A model generated the notes under the pieces. That model saw nothing but the letters and a program-made list of their open reading frames with translations. It made no database searches and was not told the DNA's origin. From positions 265,106 to 329,105 of the forward strand of contig JAHBVJ010000004.1 in NCBI GenBank assembly GCA_019637615.1: a stretch of 64,000 nt of DNA. The letters are read 5' to 3'. The stretch is from Anaerolineae bacterium. Lineage in GTDB: Bacteria > Chloroflexota > Anaerolineae > Aggregatilineales > UBA2796. The translations under genes and the position numbers were made by a program. This document shows positions 1 through 8,638 of this stretch, piece by piece. How positions within the stretch are numbered: position 1 is the first letter of the stretch; every line of letters starts with the position of its first letter.

Positions 1-323
1 CCGCCAAAAAATTGGGCTTTAAGTTCCCCGAAACGCTGGACGAGTGGGCGGATGATACATGGGGTAAGTTTGCGCTGCGCCGCGATCCCGGTACGCCGTG
101 GTTCAAGGAGGATGCTCACCGCCGTGTGCGCAACTTCGAGTCGGTCATCAACGCCTACTATCCGACCATCACCGATACGCGGCTGCAACACAACGGCATG
201 AAGACGATGCTGCGAGCGCTGTCCGGCGTGCGCTATAAGTTGGGCGTGTACCAGTGGCCTTATGAACTCAAGGCGCTGCAACGGGTGATCCATTATCGTC
301 GTCCGGAAACGACCGGGTTCTAG
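1..323 (+). CDS. C-terminal fragment, probable B12-binding radical SAM protein (5' truncated by window)
   Basis: The reading frame (codons from base 3) is open to the left edge, so only about the last 106 residues are visible. The tail has PETLDEW, an aromatic/basic stretch, YPTITD and YQWPYE, which resembles the C-terminal region of cobalamin-binding-domain radical SAM enzymes of the BchE-like class. The CxxxCxxC cluster and the B12 domain that would prove this lie outside the window. The next gene follows on the same strand after 24 bp with its own ribosome binding site. That it is the end of a real gene is fairly sure; the family is a resemblance judged by eye. Confidence 0.5.
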   Translation, partial: AKKLGFKFPETLDEWADDTWGKFALRRDPGTPWFKEDAHRRVRNFESVINAYYPTITDTRLQHNGMKTMLRALSGVRYKLGVYQWPYELKALQRVIHYRRPETTGF

Positions 324-347
324 AAGTCATCGAAGGAGCTGTCACCA

Positions 348-1019
348 ATGAAAGATGTGCTAGTTTTCGATGTGAACGAAACACTGCTCGATCTGGCTGC
401 ACTTGATCCGATTTTCGAGCGCATCTTCGGCGCTGCTGTCGCCCGTCGCGAATGGTTCTCACAGTTCATCCAGAATGCGCTGGTAGCGACGGTCACTGGC
501 GCGTATTCGCCGTTTGGGGAGATCGGGATGGCTGCGCTGGCGATGATCGCGCAGCGGCGTGATGTTCAGATCACCGAGGATGGCAAAGCGGCGATCCGGC
601 AGGGATTAGGCAGTTTGCCGCCTCATCCCGATGTGCGGGCTGGACTTGATCAGTTGAAAAAATCCGGCTTCCGATTGGCGGCCTTGACCAATTCGACACA
701 AGCGGTGGCGGAAACGCAGTTGAAAAATGCGGGACTCAGCGATTTGTTTGAGCATATCTTGTCGGCGGATGCGGTCAAACGGCTGAAACCTGCGCCAGAA
801 CCCTATCATATGGCGGCGCAGGTGCTAAACGTCCCCATCGGGCAGATGTGTTTGATCGCTGCGCACGCATGGGATGTGACGGGCGCGATGCGGGTGGGCG
901 CTCATGCCGCGTTCGTAGCGCGCCCCGGCATGGTGCTCGATCCGTTAGCGCCGACGCCGCTGGTGGTGGGTGACGATATTCGCGAAGTCGCCGCGCAGTT
1001 GATCCATCTGCAAGCGTGA
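348..1019 (+). CDS. Haloacid dehalogenase, type II (HAD superfamily)
   Basis: This 223-residue cytoplasmic protein would hydrolyse (S)-2-haloacids to (R)-2-hydroxyacids through an aspartyl-ester intermediate. Visible motifs: FDVNETLLD at the N-terminus with the nucleophile Asp8, LTNST (HAD motif II) near residue 115, KRLKPAPEPY with the motif III Lys, and HAWDVTGA near residue 175, the last being typical of L-2-haloacid dehalogenases. Length matches the family (220-230). AAGGAG at 333-338 supports the ATG at 348. It may be co-transcribed with the preceding gene and it converges on the ABC ATPase gene, ending one base before it. The true substrate may be another small phospho- or halo-compound. 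Confidence 0.85.
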   Translation: MKDVLVFDVNETLLDLAALDPIFERIFGAAVARREWFSQFIQNALVATVTGAYSPFGEIGMAALAMIAQRRDVQITEDGKAAIRQGLGSLPPHPDVRAGLDQLKKSGFRLAALTNSTQAVAETQLKNAGLSDLFEHILSADAVKRLKPAPEPYHMAAQVLNVPIGQMCLIAAHAWDVTGAMRVGAHAAFVARPGMVLDPLAPTPLVVGDDIREVAAQLIHLQA

Positions 1020-1020
1020 A

Positions 1021-1788
1021 TTATTTGCGTTTTTCTTGCTCGGCTTCGCGCAGGGCTTCGTCCATCAGGGCTTGCTCACCGATGATGCTGACGAAGGCGG
1101 TTTCGAGATCGGTAGCGTGCTGTGAAGCCATCAACTCGGCTGGCGTGCCGGAAGCCATGATCGTGCCACGATGGATGATCGCTACTTGATCGCAGAGCTT
1201 TTCGACCTCGTTCATCAGGTGCGTGGAGAGGATGATGCAGCGTCCCTCCTGCTTAAAGCGGTGGATCAGGTCGCGGACTGCGCGCATACTCACCACGTCT
1301 AGCCCCGCCGTCGGCTCGTCAAGGATCACGTTGGGCGGGTTATGGACGAGCGCCATGCCCATCACCACTTTGCGCGTCATGCCGCGCGAAAAGCCCGCCG
1401 TTTTGCGGTCGATAAAACTCGCCATACCAATATCAGCAATAATGCCGTCGATGCGCTGCTTGAGCGTCGGCGTGGGGATGCCATGTAGTTTGCCAACATA
1501 TTCCATGCACTCGCGGGCGGTCAGGTTGGCGTACAAGCCCGCGTTTTCCACGAGTATGCCGAGCTGGCTGCGTACCTGCGCTTTCTGTGTGCGGATGTCA
1601 TAGCCGCCGACTGTCGCCGTGCCGTGATCTGGCTCGATTACCGTAGAGAGAATGCGCAGCGTCGTCGTTTTGCCCGCGCCGTTCGGCCCTAGCAGCCCGA
1701 AGACCTGCCCGTCGGTAGCCTCGAAGGAAATGTCACTGAGCGCTTGAAATTTCTTGAAGCGTTTGGCGAGATGTTGAACGTGAATCAC
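1021..1788 (-). CDS. ABC transporter ATP-binding protein, NatA-like
   Basis: A 255-residue nucleotide-binding subunit. Walker A is GPNGAGKTT (about residue 34), the signature region is FSRGMTRK instead of LSGGQ, Walker B is VILDEPTAGLD, and the switch His is in STHLM. These fit the NatA / ABC-2 exporter class (Na+ or drug efflux, or a multi-subunit exporter with a separate permease). No permease (NatB-like) gene lies on either side: downstream is the convergent HAD gene and upstream is the divergent corA. It is therefore an orphan ATPase here, or its membrane partner is encoded elsewhere. The C-terminal tail is highly charged. Confidence 0.88.
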   Translation of the reverse strand: MIHVQHLAKRFKKFQALSDISFEATDGQVFGLLGPNGAGKTTTLRILSTVIEPDHGTATVGGYDIRTQKAQVRSQLGILVENAGLYANLTARECMEYVGKLHGIPTPTLKQRIDGIIADIGMASFIDRKTAGFSRGMTRKVVMGMALVHNPPNVILDEPTAGLDVVSMRAVRDLIHRFKQEGRCIILSTHLMNEVEKLCDQVAIIHRGTIMASGTPAELMASQHATDLETAFVSIIGEQALMDEALREAEQEKRK

Positions 1789-1943
1789 AGAGCATCCTTA
1801 TCACCATAAAGCTTGGTAAAGTCTAGCAGGCGTGGGCAGCCACATCCATATCGATGTTGAACCAATATCTGCGTTTTCGTAGATAGAGTATCATAAGGTT
1901 GCGCGGACACTCTGGCTTCCACACAATTTAGTAATGAATCTCT

Positions 1944-2903
1944 ATGAACATCACGGTTTTTAGCGAACAAGGCACAGCCAACGCACAACCAGCAGAGCTA
2001 CCAACGTTACTCGCCCGCCCCGAAGTCACCGTCTGGGTGGATATGCTTGGCCCCACTGTCGAAGATTCGACGGTGATGGAAACCATCTTTCATTTTCATC
2101 CGCTGGCAATAGAAGATACCAAAAATCAGCATCAACGCCCCAAGGTGGAGGAATTTCAGGGATATTTTTTCACGATCTTGAACTCTGTGTACTTTGACGC
2201 GGGTGAATACAACTTCAAAGAACTCGATGTGTTCATCGGGCAGAATTACCTCGTCACGGTACATATGGACGCGGAAAAACTCATTGATGCGATGGAAGTG
2301 GAGGTGAAAAGCCGACCACCCGTCACAGGGCGGATCACGTCAGGCTACTTGATGTATTTGCTGGCAGATTTGGTGGTGGATAGCTATTTCCCGATCACCG
2401 ATCATGTGTCCGATCAGATCGATGAGTTTGAGGAATTGATCTTGAATATGCCACGCCAGAGCATCATCAGCCAGTTGTTTAGCCTCAAGCGCAATTTGAC
2501 CGAAATGTGGCGGGTGAGCGGGCAGCAGCGCGATATGTTCAATGTGCTGATGAACCGCAGTTTCTTCGCCAATGACCAAGCGCTGCAATTCTACTATCGC
2601 GATGTGTACGACCACGTCTTGCGCATCAGCGACATCATCAGCACTTATCGTGACACGCTCGCCAGTTTGATGGATTTGTACCTATCGTCGGTATCTAACA
2701 GGCTGAATGTGGTGGTGAATCGGTTGTCGGTGATCACAATCGTGATCGGCTTGCTGACGGTGATCAGCGGCTTTTACGGCATGAACTTCGAGCATACGTG
2801 GCCCGATATTCACGATGCCAACGGCGTCCCGATTGTGCTGTTCGCGATGGTGGTATTGGTCGGCGGTGCGCTGGCGATCATGAAGTGGAGAGACTTGTTT
2901 TAA
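1944..2903 (+). CDS. corA: CorA-family magnesium transporter
   Basis: A 319-residue membrane channel for Mg2+ (or Co2+/Ni2+). It has the family layout: a long cytoplasmic N-terminal domain ending in a long helix, then two C-terminal membrane segments. The signature YGMN stands at about residue 277, at the end of the first membrane segment (VITIVIGLLTVISGFYGMN). The second segment is IVLFAMVVLVGGALAIM. The end KWRDLF is basic as expected. The gene is transcribed away from the ABC ATPase gene. I looked in the 155 bp upstream for an M-box type Mg riboswitch and saw none. A strong hairpin follows the stop. Confidence 0.92.
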   Translation: MNITVFSEQGTANAQPAELPTLLARPEVTVWVDMLGPTVEDSTVMETIFHFHPLAIEDTKNQHQRPKVEEFQGYFFTILNSVYFDAGEYNFKELDVFIGQNYLVTVHMDAEKLIDAMEVEVKSRPPVTGRITSGYLMYLLADLVVDSYFPITDHVSDQIDEFEELILNMPRQSIISQLFSLKRNLTEMWRVSGQQRDMFNVLMNRSFFANDQALQFYYRDVYDHVLRISDIISTYRDTLASLMDLYLSSVSNRLNVVVNRLSVITIVIGLLTVISGFYGMNFEHTWPDIHDANGVPIVLFAMVVLVGGALAIMKWRDLF

Positions 2904-2910
2904 TGACAAT

Positions 2911-2940
2911 TTGGACGAGACTGTAAAAAGTCTCGTCCAA
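2911..2940. terminator. Perfect hairpin between convergent genes
   Basis: TTGGACGAGACT and its exact reverse complement form a 12-bp stem with loop GTAAAA, 8 bp after the corA stop. No T-run follows on either strand, so if it terminates it is not a classical intrinsic terminator; it may serve both corA and the convergent gene at 2969. Confidence 0.7.
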
Positions 2941-2968
2941 GAGTCGTTGAGGGATGCAGAATTCGGTA

Positions 2969-4822
2969 TTACTTCGCCAGCGTGATCACCGCGCGCGAAA
3001 CGGTGCTGCCGGACGCATCCGTCGTACTGCTGACGGTGGCGCTTTCGATCAGTGCCAAGAAAGTGCGCAGTTGAGTTTGAATTTCTACAAACTTTTGCTG
3101 TGTTTGCTCAGGCTGCCCGCGCATGGCACGACCGAGATTATCCGAGATCGCCCCTAGCAAGCCGAGATCGCCAAGCAGGTTGACGCCATCGTTGCTCAGG
3201 TAAGCAATCGCGGTGGGTTGCGGCACGAGGTAGACGCTGGCAGCTTTGAAGGTCGCCGACGTATCAAGCCCCGGCGCGCCCGTGAGGATGGCTTCCGCCA
3301 GTGGACGGGTTGCCAGCACGAGAACCTTATCATTCGCGCCGATCACGAATTCGAGCTTGGTGCTCTGACCCGATGGGAGCGGGGCGGTACCACTGAGGAC
3401 AAGTACCTTCGCGCCGCCGATGGTTTCGGTGGTCAGCGTGACTTCTTTGTTGTTCTTGAGGCCAACCGCGATCAGCGTTTCGAGCTTGGCGACCAACGTA
3501 TCGACTTTAGCCTTGTCGGTCACTTCGAAGATCATACCCGCATCGACGGCATTCTCTACCGGCAGCTTGGGGAACAACTGCGAATTGAGCAGTGTGGCGG
3601 TGCCCGGTTTAGGCGACGTGTAGCCGGAGATGAGCGCAAAGTCGCCCGTCATCCAACTGACGATGTCTTCACGGAAGTCGATGCCCGTATTCTTCAGGAA
3701 TTCATCCTCGAAGCGCTTGATCTCAGCAGCGACCCGTTCCGCATCGGCTTGGCTTTGCAGTTTGGACAGGCTGACCACGTTCGTTAGCGCGTAGTCGATG
3801 ATCCCCGCGAGGTTGCTGCCTTCCACAACGCCCGCCGCCGTAGCGGGGATGTTGGCGGCAAAGGACGCCTTGATCGGAGTCAACTTTGGCAGCGTGACGC
3901 CGAGTTTTTCCAAGCCGCTGGTGTCGCCCAACTTCTGCGCCATATCCAGCGTCAGCGTGCGATCATCGAGGATCGTTGCGCCTACGACAGTGGGGCCGAT
4001 GGCATCCACGAAGGCGTTCGCCATCGCTTCGGCGTTCGGGTTGGAGGCAGAAGAAAGACGCATGTTGGCTTGCACGCCGAGTTTGAACAACGCACCCGTA
4101 TCGATATAGATCAGCGCATTGTATTTGGTTTCGGGGAGCAGTGCCAGCGCGCTTTTGAAGCCTTCCTGTTCGAACAGTTTGGCGCGGGTTCCCATCGCCG
4201 CATCGACGCCCTTGATGGTGCCGATGATCAGCGCATTGTCGTTGATGGCAATCGCGGTTGAACTATTGAACGCCTTCGTCCCTTTATCTCCCTCGGTGGA
4301 GCGATACACGGTGTAGGTGGCTTCGTCGGCCTTCGTGAACATGCCCTTCGCGCTGGGCGTCTTGGCAAGCAGGTCATCCACGAATTTGACGGTGACAGCC
4401 CGATCCTTGATGTCTACGACGAACGCGGCGGTCACGTCTTCCGGCGTATTCCCCCCCCGCTGTACCAACATTTCAGGATTCGAGACGAAAAAGGCCATAT
4501 TGTCCCCTAACCACGAGCGAATATCTTTCTCGTAGTTAAGGCCACCCGATGTTGCCGCCATGCTGATCAACGCCCGGAAATTCATCATGCCGGGGACGGC
4601 ACCAGCGGGCAGCGCATCGACCACCTTGGCACGGAGTCCATCCAGCGTGTCGATGAAGGCGTCATCGATGCGGGCGGTGACGAAAATGACAGTATCAGGC
4701 GGAGCGTAAGAGGCTAAACTCGGTGATTCTGCTGCGCGGGCGGGGCTACCCATGCCCAAGACAGCGACGAAATTGAGGGCTAACGCAAGGACAAGTAACA
4801 GTGATAAACGACGTTTAAACAT
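2969..4822 (-). CDS. Exported DUF3352-like protein
   Basis: A 617-residue protein of unknown function. I chose the ATG at 4822 because it begins a clear signal peptide (basic MFKRR, hydrophobic LLLVLALAL, then PARA|AES cleavage) and has AAGGGA upstream; an ATG 20 codons earlier gives an implausible N-terminus. The mature part alternates beta-rich repeats with DTVIFVTARID, an INDNALIIGT stretch and VIGANDKVLVLATRP, the pattern of DUF3352 proteins, which are secreted or surface proteins in Chloroflexota and Cyanobacteria. No transmembrane anchor is seen after the signal. Role unknown. Family assignment is by pattern, not by search. Confidence 0.65.
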   Translation of the reverse strand: MFKRRLSLLLVLALALNFVAVLGMGSPARAAESPSLASYAPPDTVIFVTARIDDAFIDTLDGLRAKVVDALPAGAVPGMMNFRALISMAATSGGLNYEKDIRSWLGDNMAFFVSNPEMLVQRGGNTPEDVTAAFVVDIKDRAVTVKFVDDLLAKTPSAKGMFTKADEATYTVYRSTEGDKGTKAFNSSTAIAINDNALIIGTIKGVDAAMGTRAKLFEQEGFKSALALLPETKYNALIYIDTGALFKLGVQANMRLSSASNPNAEAMANAFVDAIGPTVVGATILDDRTLTLDMAQKLGDTSGLEKLGVTLPKLTPIKASFAANIPATAAGVVEGSNLAGIIDYALTNVVSLSKLQSQADAERVAAEIKRFEDEFLKNTGIDFREDIVSWMTGDFALISGYTSPKPGTATLLNSQLFPKLPVENAVDAGMIFEVTDKAKVDTLVAKLETLIAVGLKNNKEVTLTTETIGGAKVLVLSGTAPLPSGQSTKLEFVIGANDKVLVLATRPLAEAILTGAPGLDTSATFKAASVYLVPQPTAIAYLSNDGVNLLGDLGLLGAISDNLGRAMRGQPEQTQQKFVEIQTQLRTFLALIESATVSSTTDASGSTVSRAVITLAK

Positions 4823-4978
4823 GTATCCCTTCCAGTGTAAAAACAGCCCAAAGACGCGGCTAACGCCACAATCACGGCGCAACGACAGCGATTGTGGAAG
4901 CCTATCGAATACCTTATACGTGTATCGTGAGAGGATAGTTGCAGTTGACCGCTGAGATTGAGTGGTTAACGGATTCTT

Positions 4979-5022
4979 AATGGAAGCGTTGGCACGATTC
5001 CGCCTGTATGAACGCTTCCATT
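4979..5022 (-). terminator. Hairpin after the O-methyltransferase gene
   Basis: AATGGAAGCGTT pairs perfectly with AACGCTTCCATT over a 20-nt loop, 22 bp beyond the stop of the minus-strand methyltransferase gene. On that strand it is followed by TTAAG, a weak T-tract. Confidence 0.55.
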
Positions 5023-5043
5023 TACGGCGCTAGGCTGATCGCA

Positions 5044-5637
5044 TCAGCCTACGGGGTTATCGAGGTAGGCAAGGCTTACCCCCTTGCCGATGGGCACGAT
5101 CATATGCTCGACCTCCGGCACGGCTTGGATAGCGGCGAGATACGGCGCGATCTCCTCTGGATGCGAGAGGGCATTATCCGCGAGGATCAACGCTCCGGGC
5201 AGCAATTTCGGCAGCAGCAACTTGAGTTGTGCGGGCGCGCTGATTCTATCGGCATCAAAGAACACGGCATCGAAGGGGCCAGTCAGGGTGCCGACGAGTT
5301 CAGTCGCGTCCCCTACGCGGAGATCGACCAGATCGCGCAGTCCCGCGCGGCGCAAATTCGCATCCGCCAGCGGATGTTTGTCCCGATTGCGGTCAAGGCT
5401 GGTTACGCGCCCGCCGGCCGCGCTAACTGCCCATGCCAGCCAGATAGTGCTGTAGCCGTTGGAAGTCCCGATTTCCAGCACGGCTTTGCGCTGGCTGCTG
5501 CGCATCAGCATACTGATGAAGTGTGCCGTATCAGGTTCAAGGTTGAGCATCTTCTTGGGGCGGTCTTGTTCGCGCTCGTCGTTCTCACGCCCCCACGTTT
5601 GTAATTCCACCAACAAATCTCGGAGTGCTTTTTGCAT
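5044..5637 (-). CDS. SAM-dependent O-methyltransferase (COG4122-like)
   Basis: A 197-residue cytoplasmic methyltransferase. Motif I is LEIGTSNGYSTIWLA (about residues 54-68), followed by the acidic residue after beta-2 (SLDRN) and the metal/acceptor loop FFDADR near residue 127. This matches the class of catechol/caffeoyl-CoA type O-methyltransferases. The N-terminus has PKKMLNLEPDTAHF, the usual lead helix before the SAM fold. It is a single gene, divergent from the pentapeptide-repeat gene. The acceptor substrate cannot be told from sequence. Confidence 0.82.
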   Translation of the reverse strand: MQKALRDLLVELQTWGRENDEREQDRPKKMLNLEPDTAHFISMLMRSSQRKAVLEIGTSNGYSTIWLAWAVSAAGGRVTSLDRNRDKHPLADANLRRAGLRDLVDLRVGDATELVGTLTGPFDAVFFDADRISAPAQLKLLLPKLLPGALILADNALSHPEEIAPYLAAIQAVPEVEHMIVPIGKGVSLAYLDNPVG

Positions 5638-5720
5638 ATGTCCCTTTCCTCTAGCTAAGTTGGCTATTGAGTATATGCTCTATGGCAAGATGTACCCGCC
5701 GATCAAGGAAATCAACCACA

Positions 5721-6335
5721 ATGGGAATATTTGATACCGCCGATGCGTATAGCTCACAGGAATTCAAAAAGGTGAGCCTCAAGCAGGAGGTAGTGCGCGG
5801 CAAAGAGTTCGATAGTTGTACGTTTACGCGCTGCACCTTCCAAGAAACGACCTTCTTGAACTGCAAATTCAACGACTGCACTTTTCTCGACTGCAACTTC
5901 AAAATGGTCAGCCTCAACGGGTCTACTTTTCTGGGAACGCGCTTTGAACAATCCGAGTTGGTGGGCATTAACTGGACGGAAACCACGTGGCGAACCACTA
6001 AGACTTTGCTCAACAAGCCCGTAGACTTCGTAGCCTGCGTGATCAACTATTCGGTCTTCATCGGCTTGAACCTCACCAAAGTCAACATCGTGCGGTGTTC
6101 TGCCAAAAATGTGGCATTTGACGAAGCGAATCTGACGAAAGCCGACTGTTCATACACCGACTTTGAAGACAGCCGATTTGTTGGCACCAACCTGACGGAA
6201 GCCGATTTCACAGGCGCAACCCACTACGCCATCGATGTGCGCCAAAACACCGTGAAAAAAGCCAAGTTTTCCCTCCCCGAAGCGATGTCGCTGCTGCGTT
6301 ACTTTGACATCACCCTGACCGACGCGCGACGCTGA
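5721..6335 (+). CDS. Pentapeptide-repeat protein, Qnr/McbG-like
   Basis: A 204-residue right-handed beta-helix protein. From residue 30 on it shows repeats such as CTFTRCTFQETTF, CKFNDCTF and ANLTKADCSYTDF, with Phe/Leu at every fifth position. A break near residues 95-110 (TTWRTTKTL) separates two repeat blocks, and the end KAKFSLPEAMSLLRYFDI is the tail typical of Qnr/McbG-like proteins, which mimic DNA and protect gyrase. Length is close to Qnr (about 218). I chose ATG 5721 over an in-frame ATG 18 codons upstream because the earlier residues are basic and unrelated. Gyrase protection is inference; many such proteins have unknown partners. Confidence 0.8.
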   Translation: MGIFDTADAYSSQEFKKVSLKQEVVRGKEFDSCTFTRCTFQETTFLNCKFNDCTFLDCNFKMVSLNGSTFLGTRFEQSELVGINWTETTWRTTKTLLNKPVDFVACVINYSVFIGLNLTKVNIVRCSAKNVAFDEANLTKADCSYTDFEDSRFVGTNLTEADFTGATHYAIDVRQNTVKKAKFSLPEAMSLLRYFDITLTDARR

Positions 6336-6342
6336 ACCGCGA

Positions 6343-7314
6343 CTAGCCGTCGGTTGATGGCTCGTCAGTGTCGATCATCCGCAGGGCTTTTTCAGCAAGC
6401 CCACGAATCTCCGTGCGCAGCGCGTCGGGTTGGAGGACGCGCACGGGAAAATCGCAGCGAAGGAAAATGTAAGCTATCCAATCGAGCCGATCGGTGGCAC
6501 GGCGGAAGAGGATGCCCTGATCCGTTTCTTCCAATGTGCCCATCGCTGGAGAAAACACGCGGTGGGCATGTTCAAGCGTCGTTTTCATCAGCACTTCGAC
6601 CTGATATAGGCCGGGAGTGGTGGCGAGGGCGTCGAGTACGTGCGCCAGCACATCGAACTCCTCCGGACGCTCAAAGGGCTGCTCGGTTGGCTTCAGTTCG
6701 AGGATACGATCCAAGCGGAAGGTGCGCAGATCATTACGCAGGTGACAGTAGCCGGAAGTGTACCAGTAGCCATCGTGGAATAGAATGCCGTAGGGATCGA
6801 AATCGCGCTCGGTTTTATCGCCCCGCCACGACAAATAGTTCAAGAATACATGGTGACGCTGCTGAACCGCTGAACTGAGGATGGTCACGAACTCATTCTG
6901 GAAAATAGTAGGCTGCGGCTGCACGTTGAAGGTGATGGCCTCCTGCAATCCGCGCGCTTGTTGGAGCAGCTTTTCGGGCATCACGCGCTCGGTTTTAGCG
7001 AGCGCCCCTTCGACCGCCGCCACATCGACGGGAAAGCGAAATTCACGGATCGCCAGCAGTCCCAGTGTCAGGGCGATGACCTCGGCGTCGGTGTACATCA
7101 GCGGCGGGAGTTTGTAGCCGCGCCCCAATTGATAGGCTCCGTAGGGGCCGCGTTCGGCTTCGACGGGGATGCCCATATCTTGCAGCATGACGATGTAGCG
7201 GCGGACGGTGCGCACATCGATCTCTAGGCGGCGGGCAAGCTCCGAGCCGCTCATCTCCTTGTAAGATTGCAAAAGCTGCAACACGGTTAACAAGCGGGTG
7301 GTCGGGGAATACAT
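6343..7314 (-). CDS. WYL-domain transcriptional regulator (YafY-like)
   Basis: A 323-residue one-component regulator. The N-terminal winged helix (LARRLEIDVRTVRRYIVML, residues about 26-45) is of the DeoR/HTH_11 class. The middle WYL region carries the diagnostic DPYGILFHDGYWYTSGYCH and RTFRLDRI, and the C-terminus is a WCX-type extension. ATG 7314 has AGGTGA at proper spacing, so I prefer it to a GTG three codons earlier. It is divergent from the AlkZ-like gene, with an inverted repeat between them, suggesting that it controls itself and that gene. WYL domains are known to sense nucleic acids or nucleotides; the ligand here is unknown. Confidence 0.88.
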   Translation of the reverse strand: MYSPTTRLLTVLQLLQSYKEMSGSELARRLEIDVRTVRRYIVMLQDMGIPVEAERGPYGAYQLGRGYKLPPLMYTDAEVIALTLGLLAIREFRFPVDVAAVEGALAKTERVMPEKLLQQARGLQEAITFNVQPQPTIFQNEFVTILSSAVQQRHHVFLNYLSWRGDKTERDFDPYGILFHDGYWYTSGYCHLRNDLRTFRLDRILELKPTEQPFERPEEFDVLAHVLDALATTPGLYQVEVLMKTTLEHAHRVFSPAMGTLEETDQGILFRRATDRLDWIAYIFLRCDFPVRVLQPDALRTEIRGLAEKALRMIDTDEPSTDG

Positions 7315-7330
7315 TGTTCTCACCTCGTAT

Positions 7331-7355
7331 GATTAGGGCGTATTCTGTCCTAATC
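7331..7355. promoter_or_regulatory. Candidate operator of the first WYL regulator
   Basis: GATTAGG and CCTAATC form a 7-bp inverted repeat with an 11-bp spacer, 16 bp upstream of the WYL start codon, in the divergent promoter region. Arm spacing of about two helical turns fits a dimeric regulator. Binding is inferred from position. Confidence 0.4.
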
Positions 7356-7471
7356 TTCTTGTATATTCAATATAGATCGCGATAGATCGCAGTCAATTTG
7401 CCATCTTTTCCAGACGCGATTGACCATCAATTGACAATCAGCGTGTAGTCAACCAAGCGAGGCAACGCGAG

Positions 7472-8545
7472 ATGACACCTTTAGATATCGCCTACCAGCG
7501 GCTCCATAACCAGCAGATATTGACCGCCCACGCCAAAACGCCCGCCGAGGTCGTTCGGTGGTTAGGTGCTGTCCAAGCCCAAGACTATCTTGGCGCGAAA
7601 TGGGCACTCGGTATGCGGATGCAGAAGGCGAGTGATGACACCATCGAGGAAGCTTTCAATGAAGGCGCGATCCTGCGCACCCATGTAATGCGCCCGACGT
7701 GGCACTTCGTCGCGCCGGAGGATATTCGCTGGCTGCTGGCGCTGACGGCTCCGCGCGTGCATATTGCCAGCGGGCACGGCTACCGTCTGCTTGGCCTCGA
7801 TGACGCACAATTCCGCCACAGCGAAGAGGTCTTGATCAAAGCGCTGCAAGGCGGCAAACAGCTCACGCGTGAAGCGCTGATCGAGGCGTTCCAGCAAGCG
7901 GGCATCGTGACCAAAGATATTCATCTGGTGCATTTGTTGATGCACGCCGAGTTAGCCGGACTGATTTGCAGCGGCTCGCGCAGGGGTAAGCAGTTCACGT
8001 ACATGCTGCTGGAAGAACGTGTGCCAGCCGTCGCCAAGATCGAACGCGACGAGGCGCTGCTCAAGTTGACCAACCGCTATTTCACCAGTCATGGGCCAGC
8101 CACCATGCAAGATTTCGCATGGTGGTCGGGCTTGACTATCACAGATGTGCGGCACGGACTGGAACTGGCGAAGCATGATTTGGTGGAGGAGGTGATCGAC
8201 GGGCAGTCATATTGGTTGTCGCCAGCGCTGCCGAGGGTTCGTGCAGACGCGACCACTGTGCATTTGATGTCCGGCTTTGACGAATATCTGGTGAGCTATC
8301 GAGATCGCAGCGCGTCGCTCGATCCGGAGCACAAAAGCCTGTGGGATCGTGGCAACGCAGTATTCAGTTCGATCATCGTGATTGGCGGCAAAGTGGTAGG
8401 CATCTGGAAGCGCACGCTCAACAAGAAAGCCGTCATCATGGAGTCGACCCATTTCGGGGAATTGACGCCCGCGCAAGAGCAAGCCTTCAAGACCGCCGCG
8501 CAACGCTACGGGAGATTTCTGGGGCTGCCCGTGACCTTTGCCTAG
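7472..8545 (+). CDS. Winged-helix DNA glycosylase-like protein (AlkZ/YcaQ superfamily)
   Basis: A 357-residue HTH_42-family protein. Members such as AlkZ and YcaQ unhook DNA interstrand crosslinks or remove alkylated bases. The family catalytic motif appears as GAVQAQDY, giving Q35-x-Q37, the variant found in YcaQ-type glycosylases. Further landmarks are ILRTHVMRPTWHFVAPEDI (residues about 67-85), a winged-helix region with FAWWSGL near residue 210, and LMSGFDEYLVSYRDR near residue 268. It is a single gene transcribed away from the WYL regulator, which probably regulates it. A role in repair of alkylated or crosslinked DNA is inferred from the family. Confidence 0.82.
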   Translation: MTPLDIAYQRLHNQQILTAHAKTPAEVVRWLGAVQAQDYLGAKWALGMRMQKASDDTIEEAFNEGAILRTHVMRPTWHFVAPEDIRWLLALTAPRVHIASGHGYRLLGLDDAQFRHSEEVLIKALQGGKQLTREALIEAFQQAGIVTKDIHLVHLLMHAELAGLICSGSRRGKQFTYMLLEERVPAVAKIERDEALLKLTNRYFTSHGPATMQDFAWWSGLTITDVRHGLELAKHDLVEEVIDGQSYWLSPALPRVRADATTVHLMSGFDEYLVSYRDRSASLDPEHKSLWDRGNAVFSSIIVIGGKVVGIWKRTLNKKAVIMESTHFGELTPAQEQAFKTAAQRYGRFLGLPVTFA

Positions 8546-8638
8546 CCATGAGTCCTGATCGGCGGCAAAGCGTCATTGCCGATCCAGCGCGCAATGCGGT
8601 ACAACCAACGCGCCCAAGGATTGAGCGATGGAAACCCG

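Noticed and set aside
1789..1943. M-box magnesium riboswitch before corA
   Set aside because: None of the conserved M-box segments could be found, and the leader is too short for the full structure.
4801..4822. A third copy of the TGTAAAC/TTTAAAC operator at the start of the DUF3352-like gene
   Set aside because: Only GTTTAAAC matches well and the bases encode the signal peptide start; the spacing of the other half-site is wrong.
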